Assembly (NCBI GenBank): GCA_963826695.1
Contig: CAWGXZ010000004.1
Coordinates: forward strand, 496,001 to 560,000
DNA length: 64,000 nucleotides
Direction of reading: 5' to 3'
Source: CAWGXZ01 sp963826695
GTDB taxonomy: Bacteria > Pseudomonadota > Gammaproteobacteria > Burkholderiales > Burkholderiaceae_C
Positions 37,614 through 46,498 of this stretch are shown piece after piece (the first letter of the stretch is position 1; each line of letters opens with the position of its first letter). A model generated the notes under the pieces. That model was not told the DNA's origin and searched no databases. It saw only the letters and a program-made list of their open reading frames with translations. Position numbers and translations under genes: made by a program.

Positions 37614-38641
37614 GCAGCCCCGGGGACACCACGCCGCTGCGGATTCTTCTCTCCGACGCAGCCCGGCTGGATGCAGGCGCCGCGATCGGCGAGGCGCTGG
37701 GTTCGCGCGCTCACACCTTCGTCGCGCCGGCACCCGGAATCGACGCCGACATCGCCTTCGTTTCGCGCGATGTGACGGGCCTGTCGACCAAGCATGCGGT
37801 CCTGCCGGATACCCGGGTGTTCTACGACGCGATGCTCGGCGCGCCCAGCCTGCGCTGGGTGCATGCGCACTCGGCCGGCGCCGACCGGCCGGTGTATGTC
37901 GAGTTGCACCGGCGCGGCGTGGCCGTCAGCACCTCGTCGGGCGCGAATGCCAGCGTCGTTGCGCAGACCGCGCTGGCGGGGCTTCTCGCCCTGGCCCGGC
38001 GCTTCCCGCAACTCATGGCGGCGCAACGCAGCAGAAGCTGGGCGCCGCTGATCGGCAGTGGCGTGCCGCGCGACCTCGAAGGGCAGACCGCGGTGATCGT
38101 CGGCTGGGGACCGATCGGCCGGCAGATCGGCGCCGTCCTCGGAACACTCGGCCTTCGGTTGATCGTCGTGCGCAGCAGCGCCGAGCCGGCGGCCGCGGGC
38201 GTCGAGACGCTGGCGTTCGAGGACATCCGCCACGTGCTGCCGCGCACCGACTGGTTGCTGCTGGCCTGTCCGCTGACCGAGCGCACGCGATCGCTCATCG
38301 ACGCCGATGCGCTGGCGCTGCTGCCTTCCCATGCGCACCTGGTCAACGTGGCGCGGGGCGAAATGGTCGATGAGCCGGCGCTTGTCGACGCGCTGCGCGC
38401 CGGACGGCTGGCGGGCGCCTATCTCGACGTGTTCGCGCACGAGCCGCTGCCGCCGACCTCGCCCTTGTGGGACCTACCGCAAGTCATCGCCACGCCGCAC
38501 AGCGCCGGGTTTTCGGACGGCAACAGGGTGCGTGTCCGGCGCCTCTTTCTGGACAACCTGCAGCGCTGGCACGAGGGCAAACCGCTGCACAACCGGGTGG
38601 ATACGCCGCGCCCTCCGGGCCCGGGGTCCGCGCCGAGCTGA
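37610..38641 (+). CDS. D-2-hydroxyacid dehydrogenase family protein
   Basis: 343 residues. The NAD-binding loop VIVGWGPIGRQIGAVLGTLG is near residue 161. Catalytic Arg lies in VNVARGEMVDEPAL, Glu in FAHEPLPPTSPLW and His in ATPHSAGFSDGN, the standard trio. It probably oxidises or reduces a 2-keto/2-hydroxy acid released by the aldolase-like enzyme of the same operon. The C-terminal tail is Pro-rich. The overlap with the Bug gene implies coupled translation. Confidence 0.92.
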   Translation: MSSPGDTTPLRILLSDAARLDAGAAIGEALGSRAHTFVAPAPGIDADIAFVSRDVTGLSTKHAVLPDTRVFYDAMLGAPSLRWVHAHSAGADRPVYVELHRRGVAVSTSSGANASVVAQTALAGLLALARRFPQLMAAQRSRSWAPLIGSGVPRDLEGQTAVIVGWGPIGRQIGAVLGTLGLRLIVVRSSAEPAAAGVETLAFEDIRHVLPRTDWLLLACPLTERTRSLIDADALALLPSHAHLVNVARGEMVDEPALVDALRAGRLAGAYLDVFAHEPLPPTSPLWDLPQVIATPHSAGFSDGNRVRVRRLFLDNLQRWHEGKPLHNRVDTPRPPGPGSAPS

Positions 38642-38716
38642 CGAGGTCCAAGGCGCGAGGCGCCGACTTCGGCCCCAACCCCGGCGGCTGGCGGGCCGGC
38701 GGCGAGAATCGGCCGC

Positions 38717-39118
38717 ATGAGCAAGCTTGCCCGCGTCTTTCGCACCGCCAACACCGCACGCTTGGCGACCTACCTGATCGCGCTCTGGAAGCTGTTCAAG
38801 AATCCGCAGGCGCCGCGTGCGGCGAAGTGGGTGGCGATCGGCGTGCTGGCATACGCCGTCAGCCCGATCGACCTGATTCCGGACTTCATTCCGTTCATCG
38901 GCCAGCTCGACGACCTGGTGCTGATTCCGCTGGGCATCGCGCTGGTGGTCCGGCTGACGCCGAAACCGCTGTGGCAGGCCTGCCTGCTCGACGCCGAGCG
39001 CTCGCGTGACCGCCTGCCGAAGCTGCGCTGGGGCGCCGTCGGCGTGGTGCTGATCTGGGCGGTGCTGCTCGCGCTGTTGCTGTGGGCGGTGGTCGCCTGG
39101 CTGGCAAGCCGGCCGTGA
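38717..39118 (+). CDS. YkvA/DUF1232 family membrane protein
   Basis: 133 residues. The DUF1232 core ALWKLFKNPQAPRAAKWVAI, YAVSPIDLIPDFIPFIGQLD and DLVLIPLGIALVVRLTPK is intact, with two or three hydrophobic helices including a C-terminal one (GVVLIWAVLLALLLWAVVAWL). It is a small inner-membrane protein of unknown role, often near repair or stress genes. It starts at ATG 38717, 75 bases after the dehydrogenase gene, so it may be separately expressed. Confidence 0.9.
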   Translation: MSKLARVFRTANTARLATYLIALWKLFKNPQAPRAAKWVAIGVLAYAVSPIDLIPDFIPFIGQLDDLVLIPLGIALVVRLTPKPLWQACLLDAERSRDRLPKLRWGAVGVVLIWAVLLALLLWAVVAWLASRP

Positions 39119-39193
39119 TCTAGCGCCCGAGGCACCGGTAGCCTGCGCGCTGCGGGCGCAGCCGGGGCTCCGCCTGCTCGAGCCCGCCAACGC

Positions 39194-40735
39194 TCAGCCG
39201 AGGTCCTCGGTCGATGCCCGCGACAGGCCGCTCACGGCCGGCCCATGCAGCACCGAGCCGTCGCAGGCGAAGCGCGACCCATGGCAAGGGCAGTCCCAGC
39301 TCTTCTCGGTCGAGTTCCAGGCGACGATGCAGCCGAGGTGCGGGCAGGTGGCGTCGAGCGCCGTCACGCTGCCATCGAGGTCGCGGTAGATCGCGATCTT
39401 CTTCAGCCCGTCGCGAATCACGGCGCCGCTGCCCGCGGCGATCTGCTCGATGCCGCCTGCGCTGCCGGGCGTCAGCCAGTCGAGGTACTGCCCGGCGACG
39501 TTGAGGTTCTCCTTGGCGAACTCGCCGGCCGAATGCAGCTGCTTGCGCGACGGGTCGTAGGCCTCGGCCCACGGGTTCGGCCGGTCGCAGATCAGGTCCG
39601 TGATCAGCATGCCGGCGATCGTGCCGTGGGTCATGCCGTTGCCCGAGTCGCCGGTCACGATGTAGACGTTCTTTTCGCCCGGATTGCGGCCGATAAAGCC
39701 CAGCGCGTCGTTGGGCTCCATCACCTGGCCCGACCAGCGCTGCACCACGGCGCCTTCGACCGGGAAACGTTCGCGGGTCCAGGCTTCGAGCCGGGCAAAA
39801 CGCTCGTCGGCATCGTCGGCCTGACCGGTCTTGTGGTCCTCGCCGCCGACGATCAGCAGATCGCGAGTCTCGTCCAGGCTGCCGGCGATGCGGACATAGT
39901 GGTACGGGTCGCCGCTATCCCAGTACTGCGCCCGCGGCACCGCGCCGCGCGCCACGGGCAGGCCGACGACGAACGTCCGGTAGGCCGACTGCTTGGTGTG
40001 CATCGCCACCATGTCGTTGAACGGCGTGTTGCTCGCCACCACGGCCGCGGCGGCGGTGACGATCAGCCCGTCGGCGGTCTTCAGTTCGACCGAGCCGCTT
40101 TCCTCGGCCACCCCGGTGATGTGCGTGCCGCAGCAAATGCGCCCGCCGCGCCGCACGATCGCCTCGGCCAGCCCGGCCAGATACTTCAGCGGCTCGATTT
40201 CGCCCTGGCGCGGGAACAGCAGTGCCGGGCCCAGGTCGGCCGTCGGCCCGATCGGACGCTCGACCCGCCGCACGTCGGCGAGCCCTGCCTGGTGTGCAGC
40301 CGCCAGCTCGCGGTCGAGCAGCTCGACCGATTCGCCCGGCGACAGGAACAGATACCCGTCGACACGCCGGAAGTCGCAATCGATGCCTTCCTGCTGCGAA
40401 ACGCGCTCGATGAAGTCGATCGCCGCGGCGTGGCTTTCGGCGACCACCCGCGCCACCTCGGCGCCGTGCATGTCCGCGACTTCGACATAGCGGTCGTCGA
40501 AGGCGGTCATCAGGTGCGCCGTCGTCCGCCCGCTCTCGCCGCTGCCGACCGGGCCGTTGTCGACCACCAGCACCTGCCGCCCGGAGGCGACCAGCTGGTA
40601 AGCCACGCTCAGCCCGGCGATGCCGGCGCCGACGACGCAGACGTCGACCTTGGCGTCGCTCTGCAAGGGTGGGAAGACCGGCTGGGTGGTGCTGTCGAGC
40701 CAGCAGGAGCGGGTCTGGCCGGAGGTGGAGTGCAT
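39194..40735 (-). CDS. FAD-dependent oxidoreductase with C-terminal Rieske domain
   Basis: 513 residues. The N-terminal FAD-binding Rossmann fold is VDVCVVGAGIAGLSVAYQLV near residue 28; a DAO-type substrate domain follows (GRTTAHLMTAFDDRYVEVAD; TGDSGNGMTHGTIAG). The C-terminal 100 residues form a Rieske [2Fe-2S] domain: CPHLGCIVAWN and WDCPCHGSRF give Cys-x-His and Cys-x2-His. Fusion of a DadA-like oxidase to a ferredoxin domain is a known architecture; the substrate is unknown. ATG 40735 was preferred, as the upstream in-frame extension is Arg/Ala-rich and unconserved. Confidence 0.9.
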   Translation of the reverse strand: MHSTSGQTRSCWLDSTTQPVFPPLQSDAKVDVCVVGAGIAGLSVAYQLVASGRQVLVVDNGPVGSGESGRTTAHLMTAFDDRYVEVADMHGAEVARVVAESHAAAIDFIERVSQQEGIDCDFRRVDGYLFLSPGESVELLDRELAAAHQAGLADVRRVERPIGPTADLGPALLFPRQGEIEPLKYLAGLAEAIVRRGGRICCGTHITGVAEESGSVELKTADGLIVTAAAAVVASNTPFNDMVAMHTKQSAYRTFVVGLPVARGAVPRAQYWDSGDPYHYVRIAGSLDETRDLLIVGGEDHKTGQADDADERFARLEAWTRERFPVEGAVVQRWSGQVMEPNDALGFIGRNPGEKNVYIVTGDSGNGMTHGTIAGMLITDLICDRPNPWAEAYDPSRKQLHSAGEFAKENLNVAGQYLDWLTPGSAGGIEQIAAGSGAVIRDGLKKIAIYRDLDGSVTALDATCPHLGCIVAWNSTEKSWDCPCHGSRFACDGSVLHGPAVSGLSRASTEDLG

Positions 40736-41230
40736 GGCGTGTCCTTGGTTGGCTGGGGATGTGGCGGCGGCCGCAGACGCCGCGAACGGCAAGCTGCGTG
40801 CACGCCGGACCCGCCTTATCGCGTTACGCCCCGCTTCAGGACGGCTTCGCAACCATCAGAGCGGCGGCGGCACGACGACGCCGTCGGCCGGTCATGACAA
40901 CAGGTGGTCGTCGGCGGCCTTCGTGCTGCGGCCGCGCCGAGACTGGCAGCCGCGTCGCACCGCTGAACGCCGACAGCCACGGGCGTCGGAGATGCGAAGC
41001 GATCCGCCGCGACGACACGACGTTCGAACACGCCAGTGTGAAAACGGCGGTCATTCCCGAGCGTCTGATGCCGGGCTTCGAGCAGCGGCTGTCGAATCGG
41101 AGCCTGCTGCGGGTCCATCTCGGCTTCGGATTCAGGATGTCGCTTGCCGACGTCGCCCTGCGGGAGCGCAGCGGAGGTCGCGCGCCAGCGGTGTAGGCTG
41201 AACCTCGTGCCGCATGCCACGCCGCAGCCG
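40736..41230. other. Intergenic region without a recognised gene
   Basis: About 495 bases between the FAD/Rieske gene and arginase, both leftward. Open frames here are low-complexity Arg/Ala-rich and read like antisense noise. I see no tRNA, strong terminator or repeat. The promoter of the FAD/Rieske gene should lie in its left part. Confidence 0.5.
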
Positions 41231-42145
41231 CTACCCCCTTACCAACGTACTCTTCCCCACCAGGCTCTCGATCATTTCGACCGCCACTTCGGCCGTCGCA
41301 TTGCGCACGTCGAGCGCCGGGTTCAGTTCCATCACGTCGAGCGAGCCGAGGCGGCCGGTGTCGGCGATCATTTCCATGCAGAGCTGGCTTTCGCGGTAGG
41401 TCGGGCCGCCGCGGACGGTGGTGCCGACGCCGGGGGCGACCGTCGGATCGAGGAAGTCGACGTCGAAGCTGACGTGCAGGTGGCAGTCGGGCTCGAGGTC
41501 GGCGAGTGCCCGCGCCATGGCCTCGCGCATACCGATCTCGTCGATGGTGCGCATGTCGAAGACGGTCAGCTGCATCTGGTGGACGAAGCGCTTTTCGCCG
41601 GCGTCGACGCTGCGGATGCCGATCTGGCGCACCCAGGTCGGGCTGATGGCCGGCACCCGCCCGCCGATCTCGATCAGCGCCTGCGGGCCGTGGCCGCACA
41701 GGCAGGCGACGGGCATGCCGTGCAGGTTGCCGCTCGGTGTCAGCGCGTCGGTGTTGAAGTCGGTGTGCGCATCGAGCCACAGCACGCGCAGCGGCCGGCC
41801 GGTTTCGCGGCAGTGCCGCGCCGCGGCGCTGACCGAGCCGACCCCCAGGCAGTGGTCGCCGCCGATCAGCAGCGGCATGCGGCCGAGGACGAGTTCGGCG
41901 TGCACCGCATCGTGCACCAGCTGGTTCCAGGCGACCACTTCGGGCAGGTTGCGGTAGCCGCCGCTCGGCGCGGAACGCGGGTTCGGGGGGCCGGCGAGGT
42001 TGCCCCGGTCGGCGACGTCGATGCCATGGCCTTGCAGCACGTCGGCGATGCCGGCAACGCGCAGCGCCTCGGGGCCCATGCTGGCGCCACGGTGGCCGGC
42101 GCCCACGTCGGTCGGCGCGCCGACCAGGCTGATCGGGCGGATCAC
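41231..42145 (-). CDS. rocF: Arginase
   Basis: 304 residues. The ureohydrolase metal ligands are visible in GGDHCLGVGSVSAA (His), WLDAHTDFNT (Asp-x-His-x-Asp) and HVSFDVDFLDP (Asp-x-Asp). GNLHGMPVACL and the C-terminal LDVMELNPALD fit RocF-type arginases, which split arginine to ornithine and urea using Mn2+. It starts 30 bases downstream of the LOG-family gene and probably shares its transcript. Confidence 0.94.
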   Translation of the reverse strand: MIRPISLVGAPTDVGAGHRGASMGPEALRVAGIADVLQGHGIDVADRGNLAGPPNPRSAPSGGYRNLPEVVAWNQLVHDAVHAELVLGRMPLLIGGDHCLGVGSVSAAARHCRETGRPLRVLWLDAHTDFNTDALTPSGNLHGMPVACLCGHGPQALIEIGGRVPAISPTWVRQIGIRSVDAGEKRFVHQMQLTVFDMRTIDEIGMREAMARALADLEPDCHLHVSFDVDFLDPTVAPGVGTTVRGGPTYRESQLCMEMIADTGRLGSLDVMELNPALDVRNATAEVAVEMIESLVGKSTLVRG

Positions 42146-42175
42146 CGCAGGCCCCGCGCTCGGCTCATCGCGCCC

Positions 42176-43159
42176 TCAGGCTGTCGGCCCGGGATGATCG
42201 ACGAACTCCCCGGCCTCGCTCTCCGGCGCTGGCGGCCGGTCGAAGCCGTATTCGGCGTCGAGCAGCGCCCAGGCTTCCTCGGCCGTTTCAACGTAGTTGA
42301 ACAACTCGAGGTCCCCCGGCGAAATCATCCCGGTCTCGACCAGCAGATCGAGGTCGAGGACGCGGCTCCAGAAGTCGCGGCCGAACAGCAGGATCGGCCG
42401 CTTGCGGCATTTGCCGGTCTGGATGAGCGTGAGCGTCTCGAACAGCTCGTCCATCGTGCCGAAGCCGCCCGGAAAGCACACCAGCGCGATGCTGCGCATC
42501 AGGAAGTGCATCTTGCGCAGCGCGAAATAGTGGAACTGGAAGCAGAGCTCCGGCGTGATGTACGGGTTCGGCTCCTGCTCGTGCGGCAGCACGATGTTCA
42601 GCCCGATGCTGCGGCCGCCGACTTCGAAGGCGCCGCGGTTGCCGGCTTCCATGATGCCGGGGCCGCCCCCGGTGACGACGACCACCGGCGCAGCGCGCTG
42701 TGCGGTGCGCGTCGTGACGATGCTGGCAAAGCGCCTGGCCTCCTCGTAGTAGCGCGACATCGCCAGCTGGCTCTCGCCGCGGCGGATTGCCGCCGCGTCG
42801 CTGCCGCTGCGCGCCAGCGTGAGCGCGGACTGCGCCTGCTCGGGCGAGGGAATGCGCGCGCTGCCGAAGATGACGATCGTCGACTCGATGCCCTGCTCCT
42901 GCTGCACCAGTTCGGGCTTGAGCAGCTCGAGCTGCATGCGCACGGGGCGCAACTCGTCGCGAAGCAGGAAGTCGCGGTCGGCAAAGGCCAGCCGGTAGGC
43001 GCTCTCCGGCCCGGCGTAGCGCGAACTGGGCTGGGCCTTGTCGGCTTCTTCCTGGGCAGTCGGGAAGTTGCGCGCCGTCAGATCGGCGCGTCGCTCGACG
43101 AGTTCCGGGTTTCCGGCCGGGCGGAGGTCGTGGTGCTTGGGGCGTCGTCGATCGGTCAT
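42176..43159 (-). CDS. LOG-family (TIGR00730) Rossmann-fold protein
   Basis: 327 residues. The LOG signature is complete: GGGPGIMEAGNRGA near residue 165 and PGGFGTMDELFETL near 240. These enzymes are cytokinin riboside 5'-monophosphate phosphoribohydrolases in plants and related bacteria; many bacterial members probably act as nucleotide phosphoribohydrolases. This is the longer subtype with about 120 extra N-terminal residues before IVIFGSARI. ATG 43159 was preferred over a longer frame because it lies right after the moeB stop (4 bases). Confidence 0.9.
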   Translation of the reverse strand: MTDRRRPKHHDLRPAGNPELVERRADLTARNFPTAQEEADKAQPSSRYAGPESAYRLAFADRDFLLRDELRPVRMQLELLKPELVQQEQGIESTIVIFGSARIPSPEQAQSALTLARSGSDAAAIRRGESQLAMSRYYEEARRFASIVTTRTAQRAAPVVVVTGGGPGIMEAGNRGAFEVGGRSIGLNIVLPHEQEPNPYITPELCFQFHYFALRKMHFLMRSIALVCFPGGFGTMDELFETLTLIQTGKCRKRPILLFGRDFWSRVLDLDLLVETGMISPGDLELFNYVETAEEAWALLDAEYGFDRPPAPESEAGEFVDHPGPTA

Positions 43160-43163
43160 GAAT

Positions 43164-43928
43164 TCAGTCGGTTGGTCGCGGCCGGCTGCCGCAGATGGTG
43201 CAGCCGGGCTGGCGGGGTATGCGGATCTCACTCCAGCGCATGCTGCGCGCGTCGAGCATCTGCAGCCGCCCGGCGAGCGAGCTGCCAATGCCGGCCAGCA
43301 GCTTCAGCGCCTCGGCCGCCTGCATGCTGCCGATGATGCCGACCAACGGTGACAGCACGCCCATCGTCGCACAGCGAATTTCCTCGATGGCGGCGTCGGG
43401 CGCGAACAGGCAGGCGTAGCAGGGCGCATCGGCCCGGCGCGTGTCGTAGACCGAAATCTGCGCATCGAAGCCGATCGCCGCACCCGCCACCAGCGGCCGG
43501 GCGTGGCGCACGCAGGCGGCGTTGACCGCCTGGCGCGTGGCGAAGTTGTCGCTGCAGTCGAGCACCACGTCGGCAGCGGCGACCAGGGCGTCGAGGCGAT
43601 CCGCGTCAGCGCGCAGCGCCAGCGCATGGACCACCACGTCGGGGTTGATCTCGGCAATGCGTTCGGCAGCCGATTCGGCCTTGCCGCGTCCGAGGTCGTA
43701 AAGCCGGTGGGCGATCTGCCGCTGCAGGTTGGTCAGCTCGACGGTGTCGTCGTCGACCAGGGTGATCGTGCCGACGCCGGCGCTGCCGAGGTACAGCGCC
43801 GCCGGCGAGCCGAGGCCGCCGGCGCCGATGATCAGCACATGCGCGGCGAGCCAGCGGCGCTGACCCTCGACGCCGATCTCGTCAAGCAGCACGTGGCGCG
43901 AATAACGCAGCAGCTGGTCGTCGTTCAT
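43164..43928 (-). CDS. moeB: MoeB/ThiF-family adenylyltransferase
   Basis: 254 residues. The E1-like ATP-binding loop GAGGLGSPAALYLGSAGVG is near residue 36; DNFATRQAVN and a GFDAQISVYD strand follow. Two CxxC pairs (CYAC and CTIC) form the zinc site. It activates the C-terminal Gly of a sulfur-carrier protein (MoaD or ThiS) for molybdopterin or thiamine synthesis; the two cannot be told apart locally, though MoeB is more usual here. The conserved neighbour ctpA lies upstream, with a terminator between. Confidence 0.9.
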   Translation of the reverse strand: MNDDQLLRYSRHVLLDEIGVEGQRRWLAAHVLIIGAGGLGSPAALYLGSAGVGTITLVDDDTVELTNLQRQIAHRLYDLGRGKAESAAERIAEINPDVVVHALALRADADRLDALVAAADVVLDCSDNFATRQAVNAACVRHARPLVAGAAIGFDAQISVYDTRRADAPCYACLFAPDAAIEEIRCATMGVLSPLVGIIGSMQAAEALKLLAGIGSSLAGRLQMLDARSMRWSEIRIPRQPGCTICGSRPRPTD

Positions 43929-43964
43929 CGACCTGCGCCTTGCATGCGGTGTCCCGTCAAAGAA

Positions 43965-43987
43965 AACGCCCGCGGTCGGCGGGCGTT
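43965..43987 (-). terminator. Rho-independent terminator after ctpA
   Basis: A perfect 9-bp stem (AACGCCCGC/GCGGGCGTT) with a 5-base loop. On the minus strand it is followed by TTTTCTTT. It lies 23 bases past the ctpA stop and before moeB, so moeB probably needs readthrough or its own promoter. Confidence 0.8.
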
Positions 43988-44010
43988 CGGCTGCGGGCGG
44001 TCAACCCGCC

Positions 44011-45450
44011 TCAGTTGGTCGTCTCCGGCTTGCGCTCGGTCATCGTCTTGCTGGCGACCACCTGCCGGCCCTTGAGCCGGTTCAGCGCCTGCGCCAGCTG
44101 GAAATCCTCGGGCGTGCCGTATTCGGGCAATGGCTTGGGTGCGGCGTTGCCACGCTTGGCCGTCTCCTCTTCGAGCCGTTTGCGCGCGTCCTCGCGGGCC
44201 TTGTCGCGCGCCTCGTCCTTCTGCTCGGCGCCCTGGCCGCTCTGCAGGTGCTTCTCGAGGTCGGCTTCGCGCACGCGCAGCACGGCAAACAGGTTGCCCT
44301 CGGCAGTTTCGTCGAGCATCACGTCGGGAACGATGCCCTTGGCCTGGATCGACTTTCCGCTCGGCGTGTAGTAGCGGGCGGTGGTGATCTTCAGCGCCGT
44401 CTCGGGCGAGAGCTGGCGCACCGTCTGCACCGAGCCCTTGCCGAAGGTCTGCGCACCCATGATCACCGCGCGCTTGTGGTCCTGCAGTGCGCCGGCGACG
44501 ATCTCGCTTGCCGACGCCGAGCCCTCGTTGACCAGCACCACCAACGGCACCTTCTTGATGTCGGCCGGCAGGCGCTTCAGCGGATCGGCGCCGCCGCGGC
44601 GCAGGTAGTACTCGGGCGACGCCTTGAGCGTCGACTTGGCCTCGGGCACCTGGCCGTCGGTGGTCGTCACGACCACGTCGGTCGGCAGGAACGCCGCCGC
44701 CACCGCGACAGCGCCCTCGAGCAGGCCGCCCGGGTCGTTGCGCAGGTCGAGCACGATGCCCTTGAGGTTCGGCTCCTGCTTGTAGAGCTCTTCGAGCTTG
44801 CGGGTGAAGTCCTCGACCGTGCGGTCCTGGAACTGGCTGACGCGCAACCAGGCGTATCCGGGCTCCAGGATCTTGCTGCGCACGCTCTGCTGGCGGATTT
44901 CCTCGCGGACGATCGACACCGGGAAGGTGCGGCCCTCGGCCTTGCGGAACACCGTCAGCACGACCTTGGTGTTCGGCTCGCCGCGCATGCGCTTGACCGC
45001 CTGGTCGACGCTCAGGCCCTTGACGAGCGTGTCGTCGATCTTGGTGATCAGGTCGCCGCTCTTCATTCCGGCGCGGAACGCCGGCGAGCCTTCGATCGGC
45101 GTGACCACCTTGACGAGGCCTTCTTCCATCGTCATTTCGATGCCGATGCCGACGAAGCGGCCGCTGGTGCCCTCGCGAAATTCCTTGAAGCTCTTCTTGT
45201 CGAAGTACTGGCTGTGCGGATCGAGACCTGCAACCATGCCGCCGATGGCGTCGGTGATCAGCTTCTTCTCGTCGACGGGTTCGACGTAGTCGCTCTTCAC
45301 CATGCTGAAAACCGCGGCGAGCTGCTGCAGCTCCTCCAGGGGCAGCTGCGCCACCGAGCTGCGGGCGATCGCCTGCAACTGCATCGTCGCCAGCGCCCCG
45401 GCCACTGCGCCGGCCGCTATCCAGCCTGTCACCCTCAGTTTCGCACCCAT
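44011..45450 (-). CDS. ctpA: S41 family C-terminal processing peptidase
   Basis: 479 residues. An N-terminal membrane/signal helix (GWIAAGAVAGALATMQLQAIA) leads to a PDZ domain (VKVVTPIEGSPAFRAGMKSG, DLITKIDD) and the S41 protease core with VLVNEGSASASEIVAGAL (Ser nucleophile) and GAQTFGKGSVQTV (Lys base). A charged Lys/Glu-rich C-terminal helix follows. It trims periplasmic proteins after non-polar C-termini. ATG 45450 (MGAKLRVTG) matches Burkholderiales orthologues; another in-frame start adds nine residues. Confidence 0.94.
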   Translation of the reverse strand: MGAKLRVTGWIAAGAVAGALATMQLQAIARSSVAQLPLEELQQLAAVFSMVKSDYVEPVDEKKLITDAIGGMVAGLDPHSQYFDKKSFKEFREGTSGRFVGIGIEMTMEEGLVKVVTPIEGSPAFRAGMKSGDLITKIDDTLVKGLSVDQAVKRMRGEPNTKVVLTVFRKAEGRTFPVSIVREEIRQQSVRSKILEPGYAWLRVSQFQDRTVEDFTRKLEELYKQEPNLKGIVLDLRNDPGGLLEGAVAVAAAFLPTDVVVTTTDGQVPEAKSTLKASPEYYLRRGGADPLKRLPADIKKVPLVVLVNEGSASASEIVAGALQDHKRAVIMGAQTFGKGSVQTVRQLSPETALKITTARYYTPSGKSIQAKGIVPDVMLDETAEGNLFAVLRVREADLEKHLQSGQGAEQKDEARDKAREDARKRLEEETAKRGNAAPKPLPEYGTPEDFQLAQALNRLKGRQVVASKTMTERKPETTN

Positions 45451-45818
45451 GTTCCGCCCGCTTCCTGCCTGTGCCATTGCGCCGCCCGTATGAAATTTCA
45501 GTATATGACTTCAGGCTTACTCGACCTCCTTTGAGACGATTCGTTCAGCGGCTTTCCGGCACTCGTCGCGAATTTTTTATCCAGCCTGCGTCGCTGAGTC
45601 ATGGAGCGAACCGCCGAGGCGGTGAAGGTCGCCTTCTCGATGGCAAGGCGCGCAGCTTCGTCGCCCGCTGCGTGCGCCTGCAGGAGCCGCGGCGCCGCGG
45701 CAGTCGCGCACCCAACCCGGTTTGGCATGCCGCCGCGGTATTGCTTCACGCCGCAGTTGGGCCGGTGCCGCGGTTTGAGGTAGCGTTCGGTCGAACCTTC
45801 CGAACCGTCGAACGATCC
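45451..45818. other. Divergent intergenic region
   Basis: About 368 bases between ctpA (leftward) and the next rightward gene, so both promoters should be here. AT-richer sequence around 45490-45530 (AGTATATGACTTCAGG) is the likely promoter zone. No repeat or RNA gene is seen; a longer open frame upstream of 45819 lacks coding character. Confidence 0.45.
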
Positions 45819-46232
45819 ATGGCCCGTTTCCGCTTCCAGCCCCCCCAGGCGCCCCTGGCGCCAGTCCCTGCCGCCCGACCTGCTGCCGCGACCGAAGCGG
45901 CGGCTTTGATACGCCAGCGTTCGCGGCCGCGCGCTGCCGACGCCATCCTGACCTCGCTGGCGCGCGCCTGGTTCGAGGCGCTGCCGATGCGCCCGCGCCC
46001 GGAGCAGTTCTGTGCCCGTTATCCACGGGTCGCCAACCGGTTGGCGCTGTGCTGGCCGGAGGTCGAACTGACCGAGCAGCTGTTCGACGATCTGCTGGTC
46101 GACCGCCGTGGAGGGCGCCGGGGTTTCCCGGCTCCGGTGCTGGACGAGCTGCGGAGGCTTCGCACGGTCCATGCCGCGCGTCGCGACGTGGCCCGTTCGG
46201 AGGCTTTGCTGGAAGCGCGCGAGCCCGGCTGA
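45819..46232 (+). CDS. Conserved hypothetical protein
   Basis: 137 residues. The first 50 are Pro/Ala-rich (QPPQAPLAPVPAARPAAAT). The remainder (MRPRPEQFCARYPRVANRLA, LCWPEVELTEQLFDDLLVDR, GGRRGFPAPVLDELRRLR) resembles a small family of Burkholderiales proteins of unknown function with the pattern RxPxVxNxLA...LLxDxRGxRxGFP. There is no signal or metal site. The longer in-frame upstream extension is not conserved-looking, so ATG 45819 is used. Confidence 0.7.
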   Translation: MARFRFQPPQAPLAPVPAARPAAATEAAALIRQRSRPRAADAILTSLARAWFEALPMRPRPEQFCARYPRVANRLALCWPEVELTEQLFDDLLVDRRGGRRGFPAPVLDELRRLRTVHAARRDVARSEALLEAREPG

Positions 46233-46498
46233 CCGCGGCGACCCCGCATTGCTTCGAGGGCATTGCGCCGCCGGCCAGGCTGCAGGCCGGCGCGAGTGGC
46301 AAGATCGACCCCGGACTTTGCGGAGCAGCGCATGAACCGAGCGAGATCACGTTCCCCCCTACCGTGTAGCGGTCCCGGCCAGCGCACTGCGGCGAGCGCC
46401 GCCACGACTGGCGCCGAACCCGGCCGCCGACCCGACGCGGGCGACGCCGCAGGGGCGCGCGCCTTGTGCCGGGTCGAAGACAACACGCAGGTGCAACC

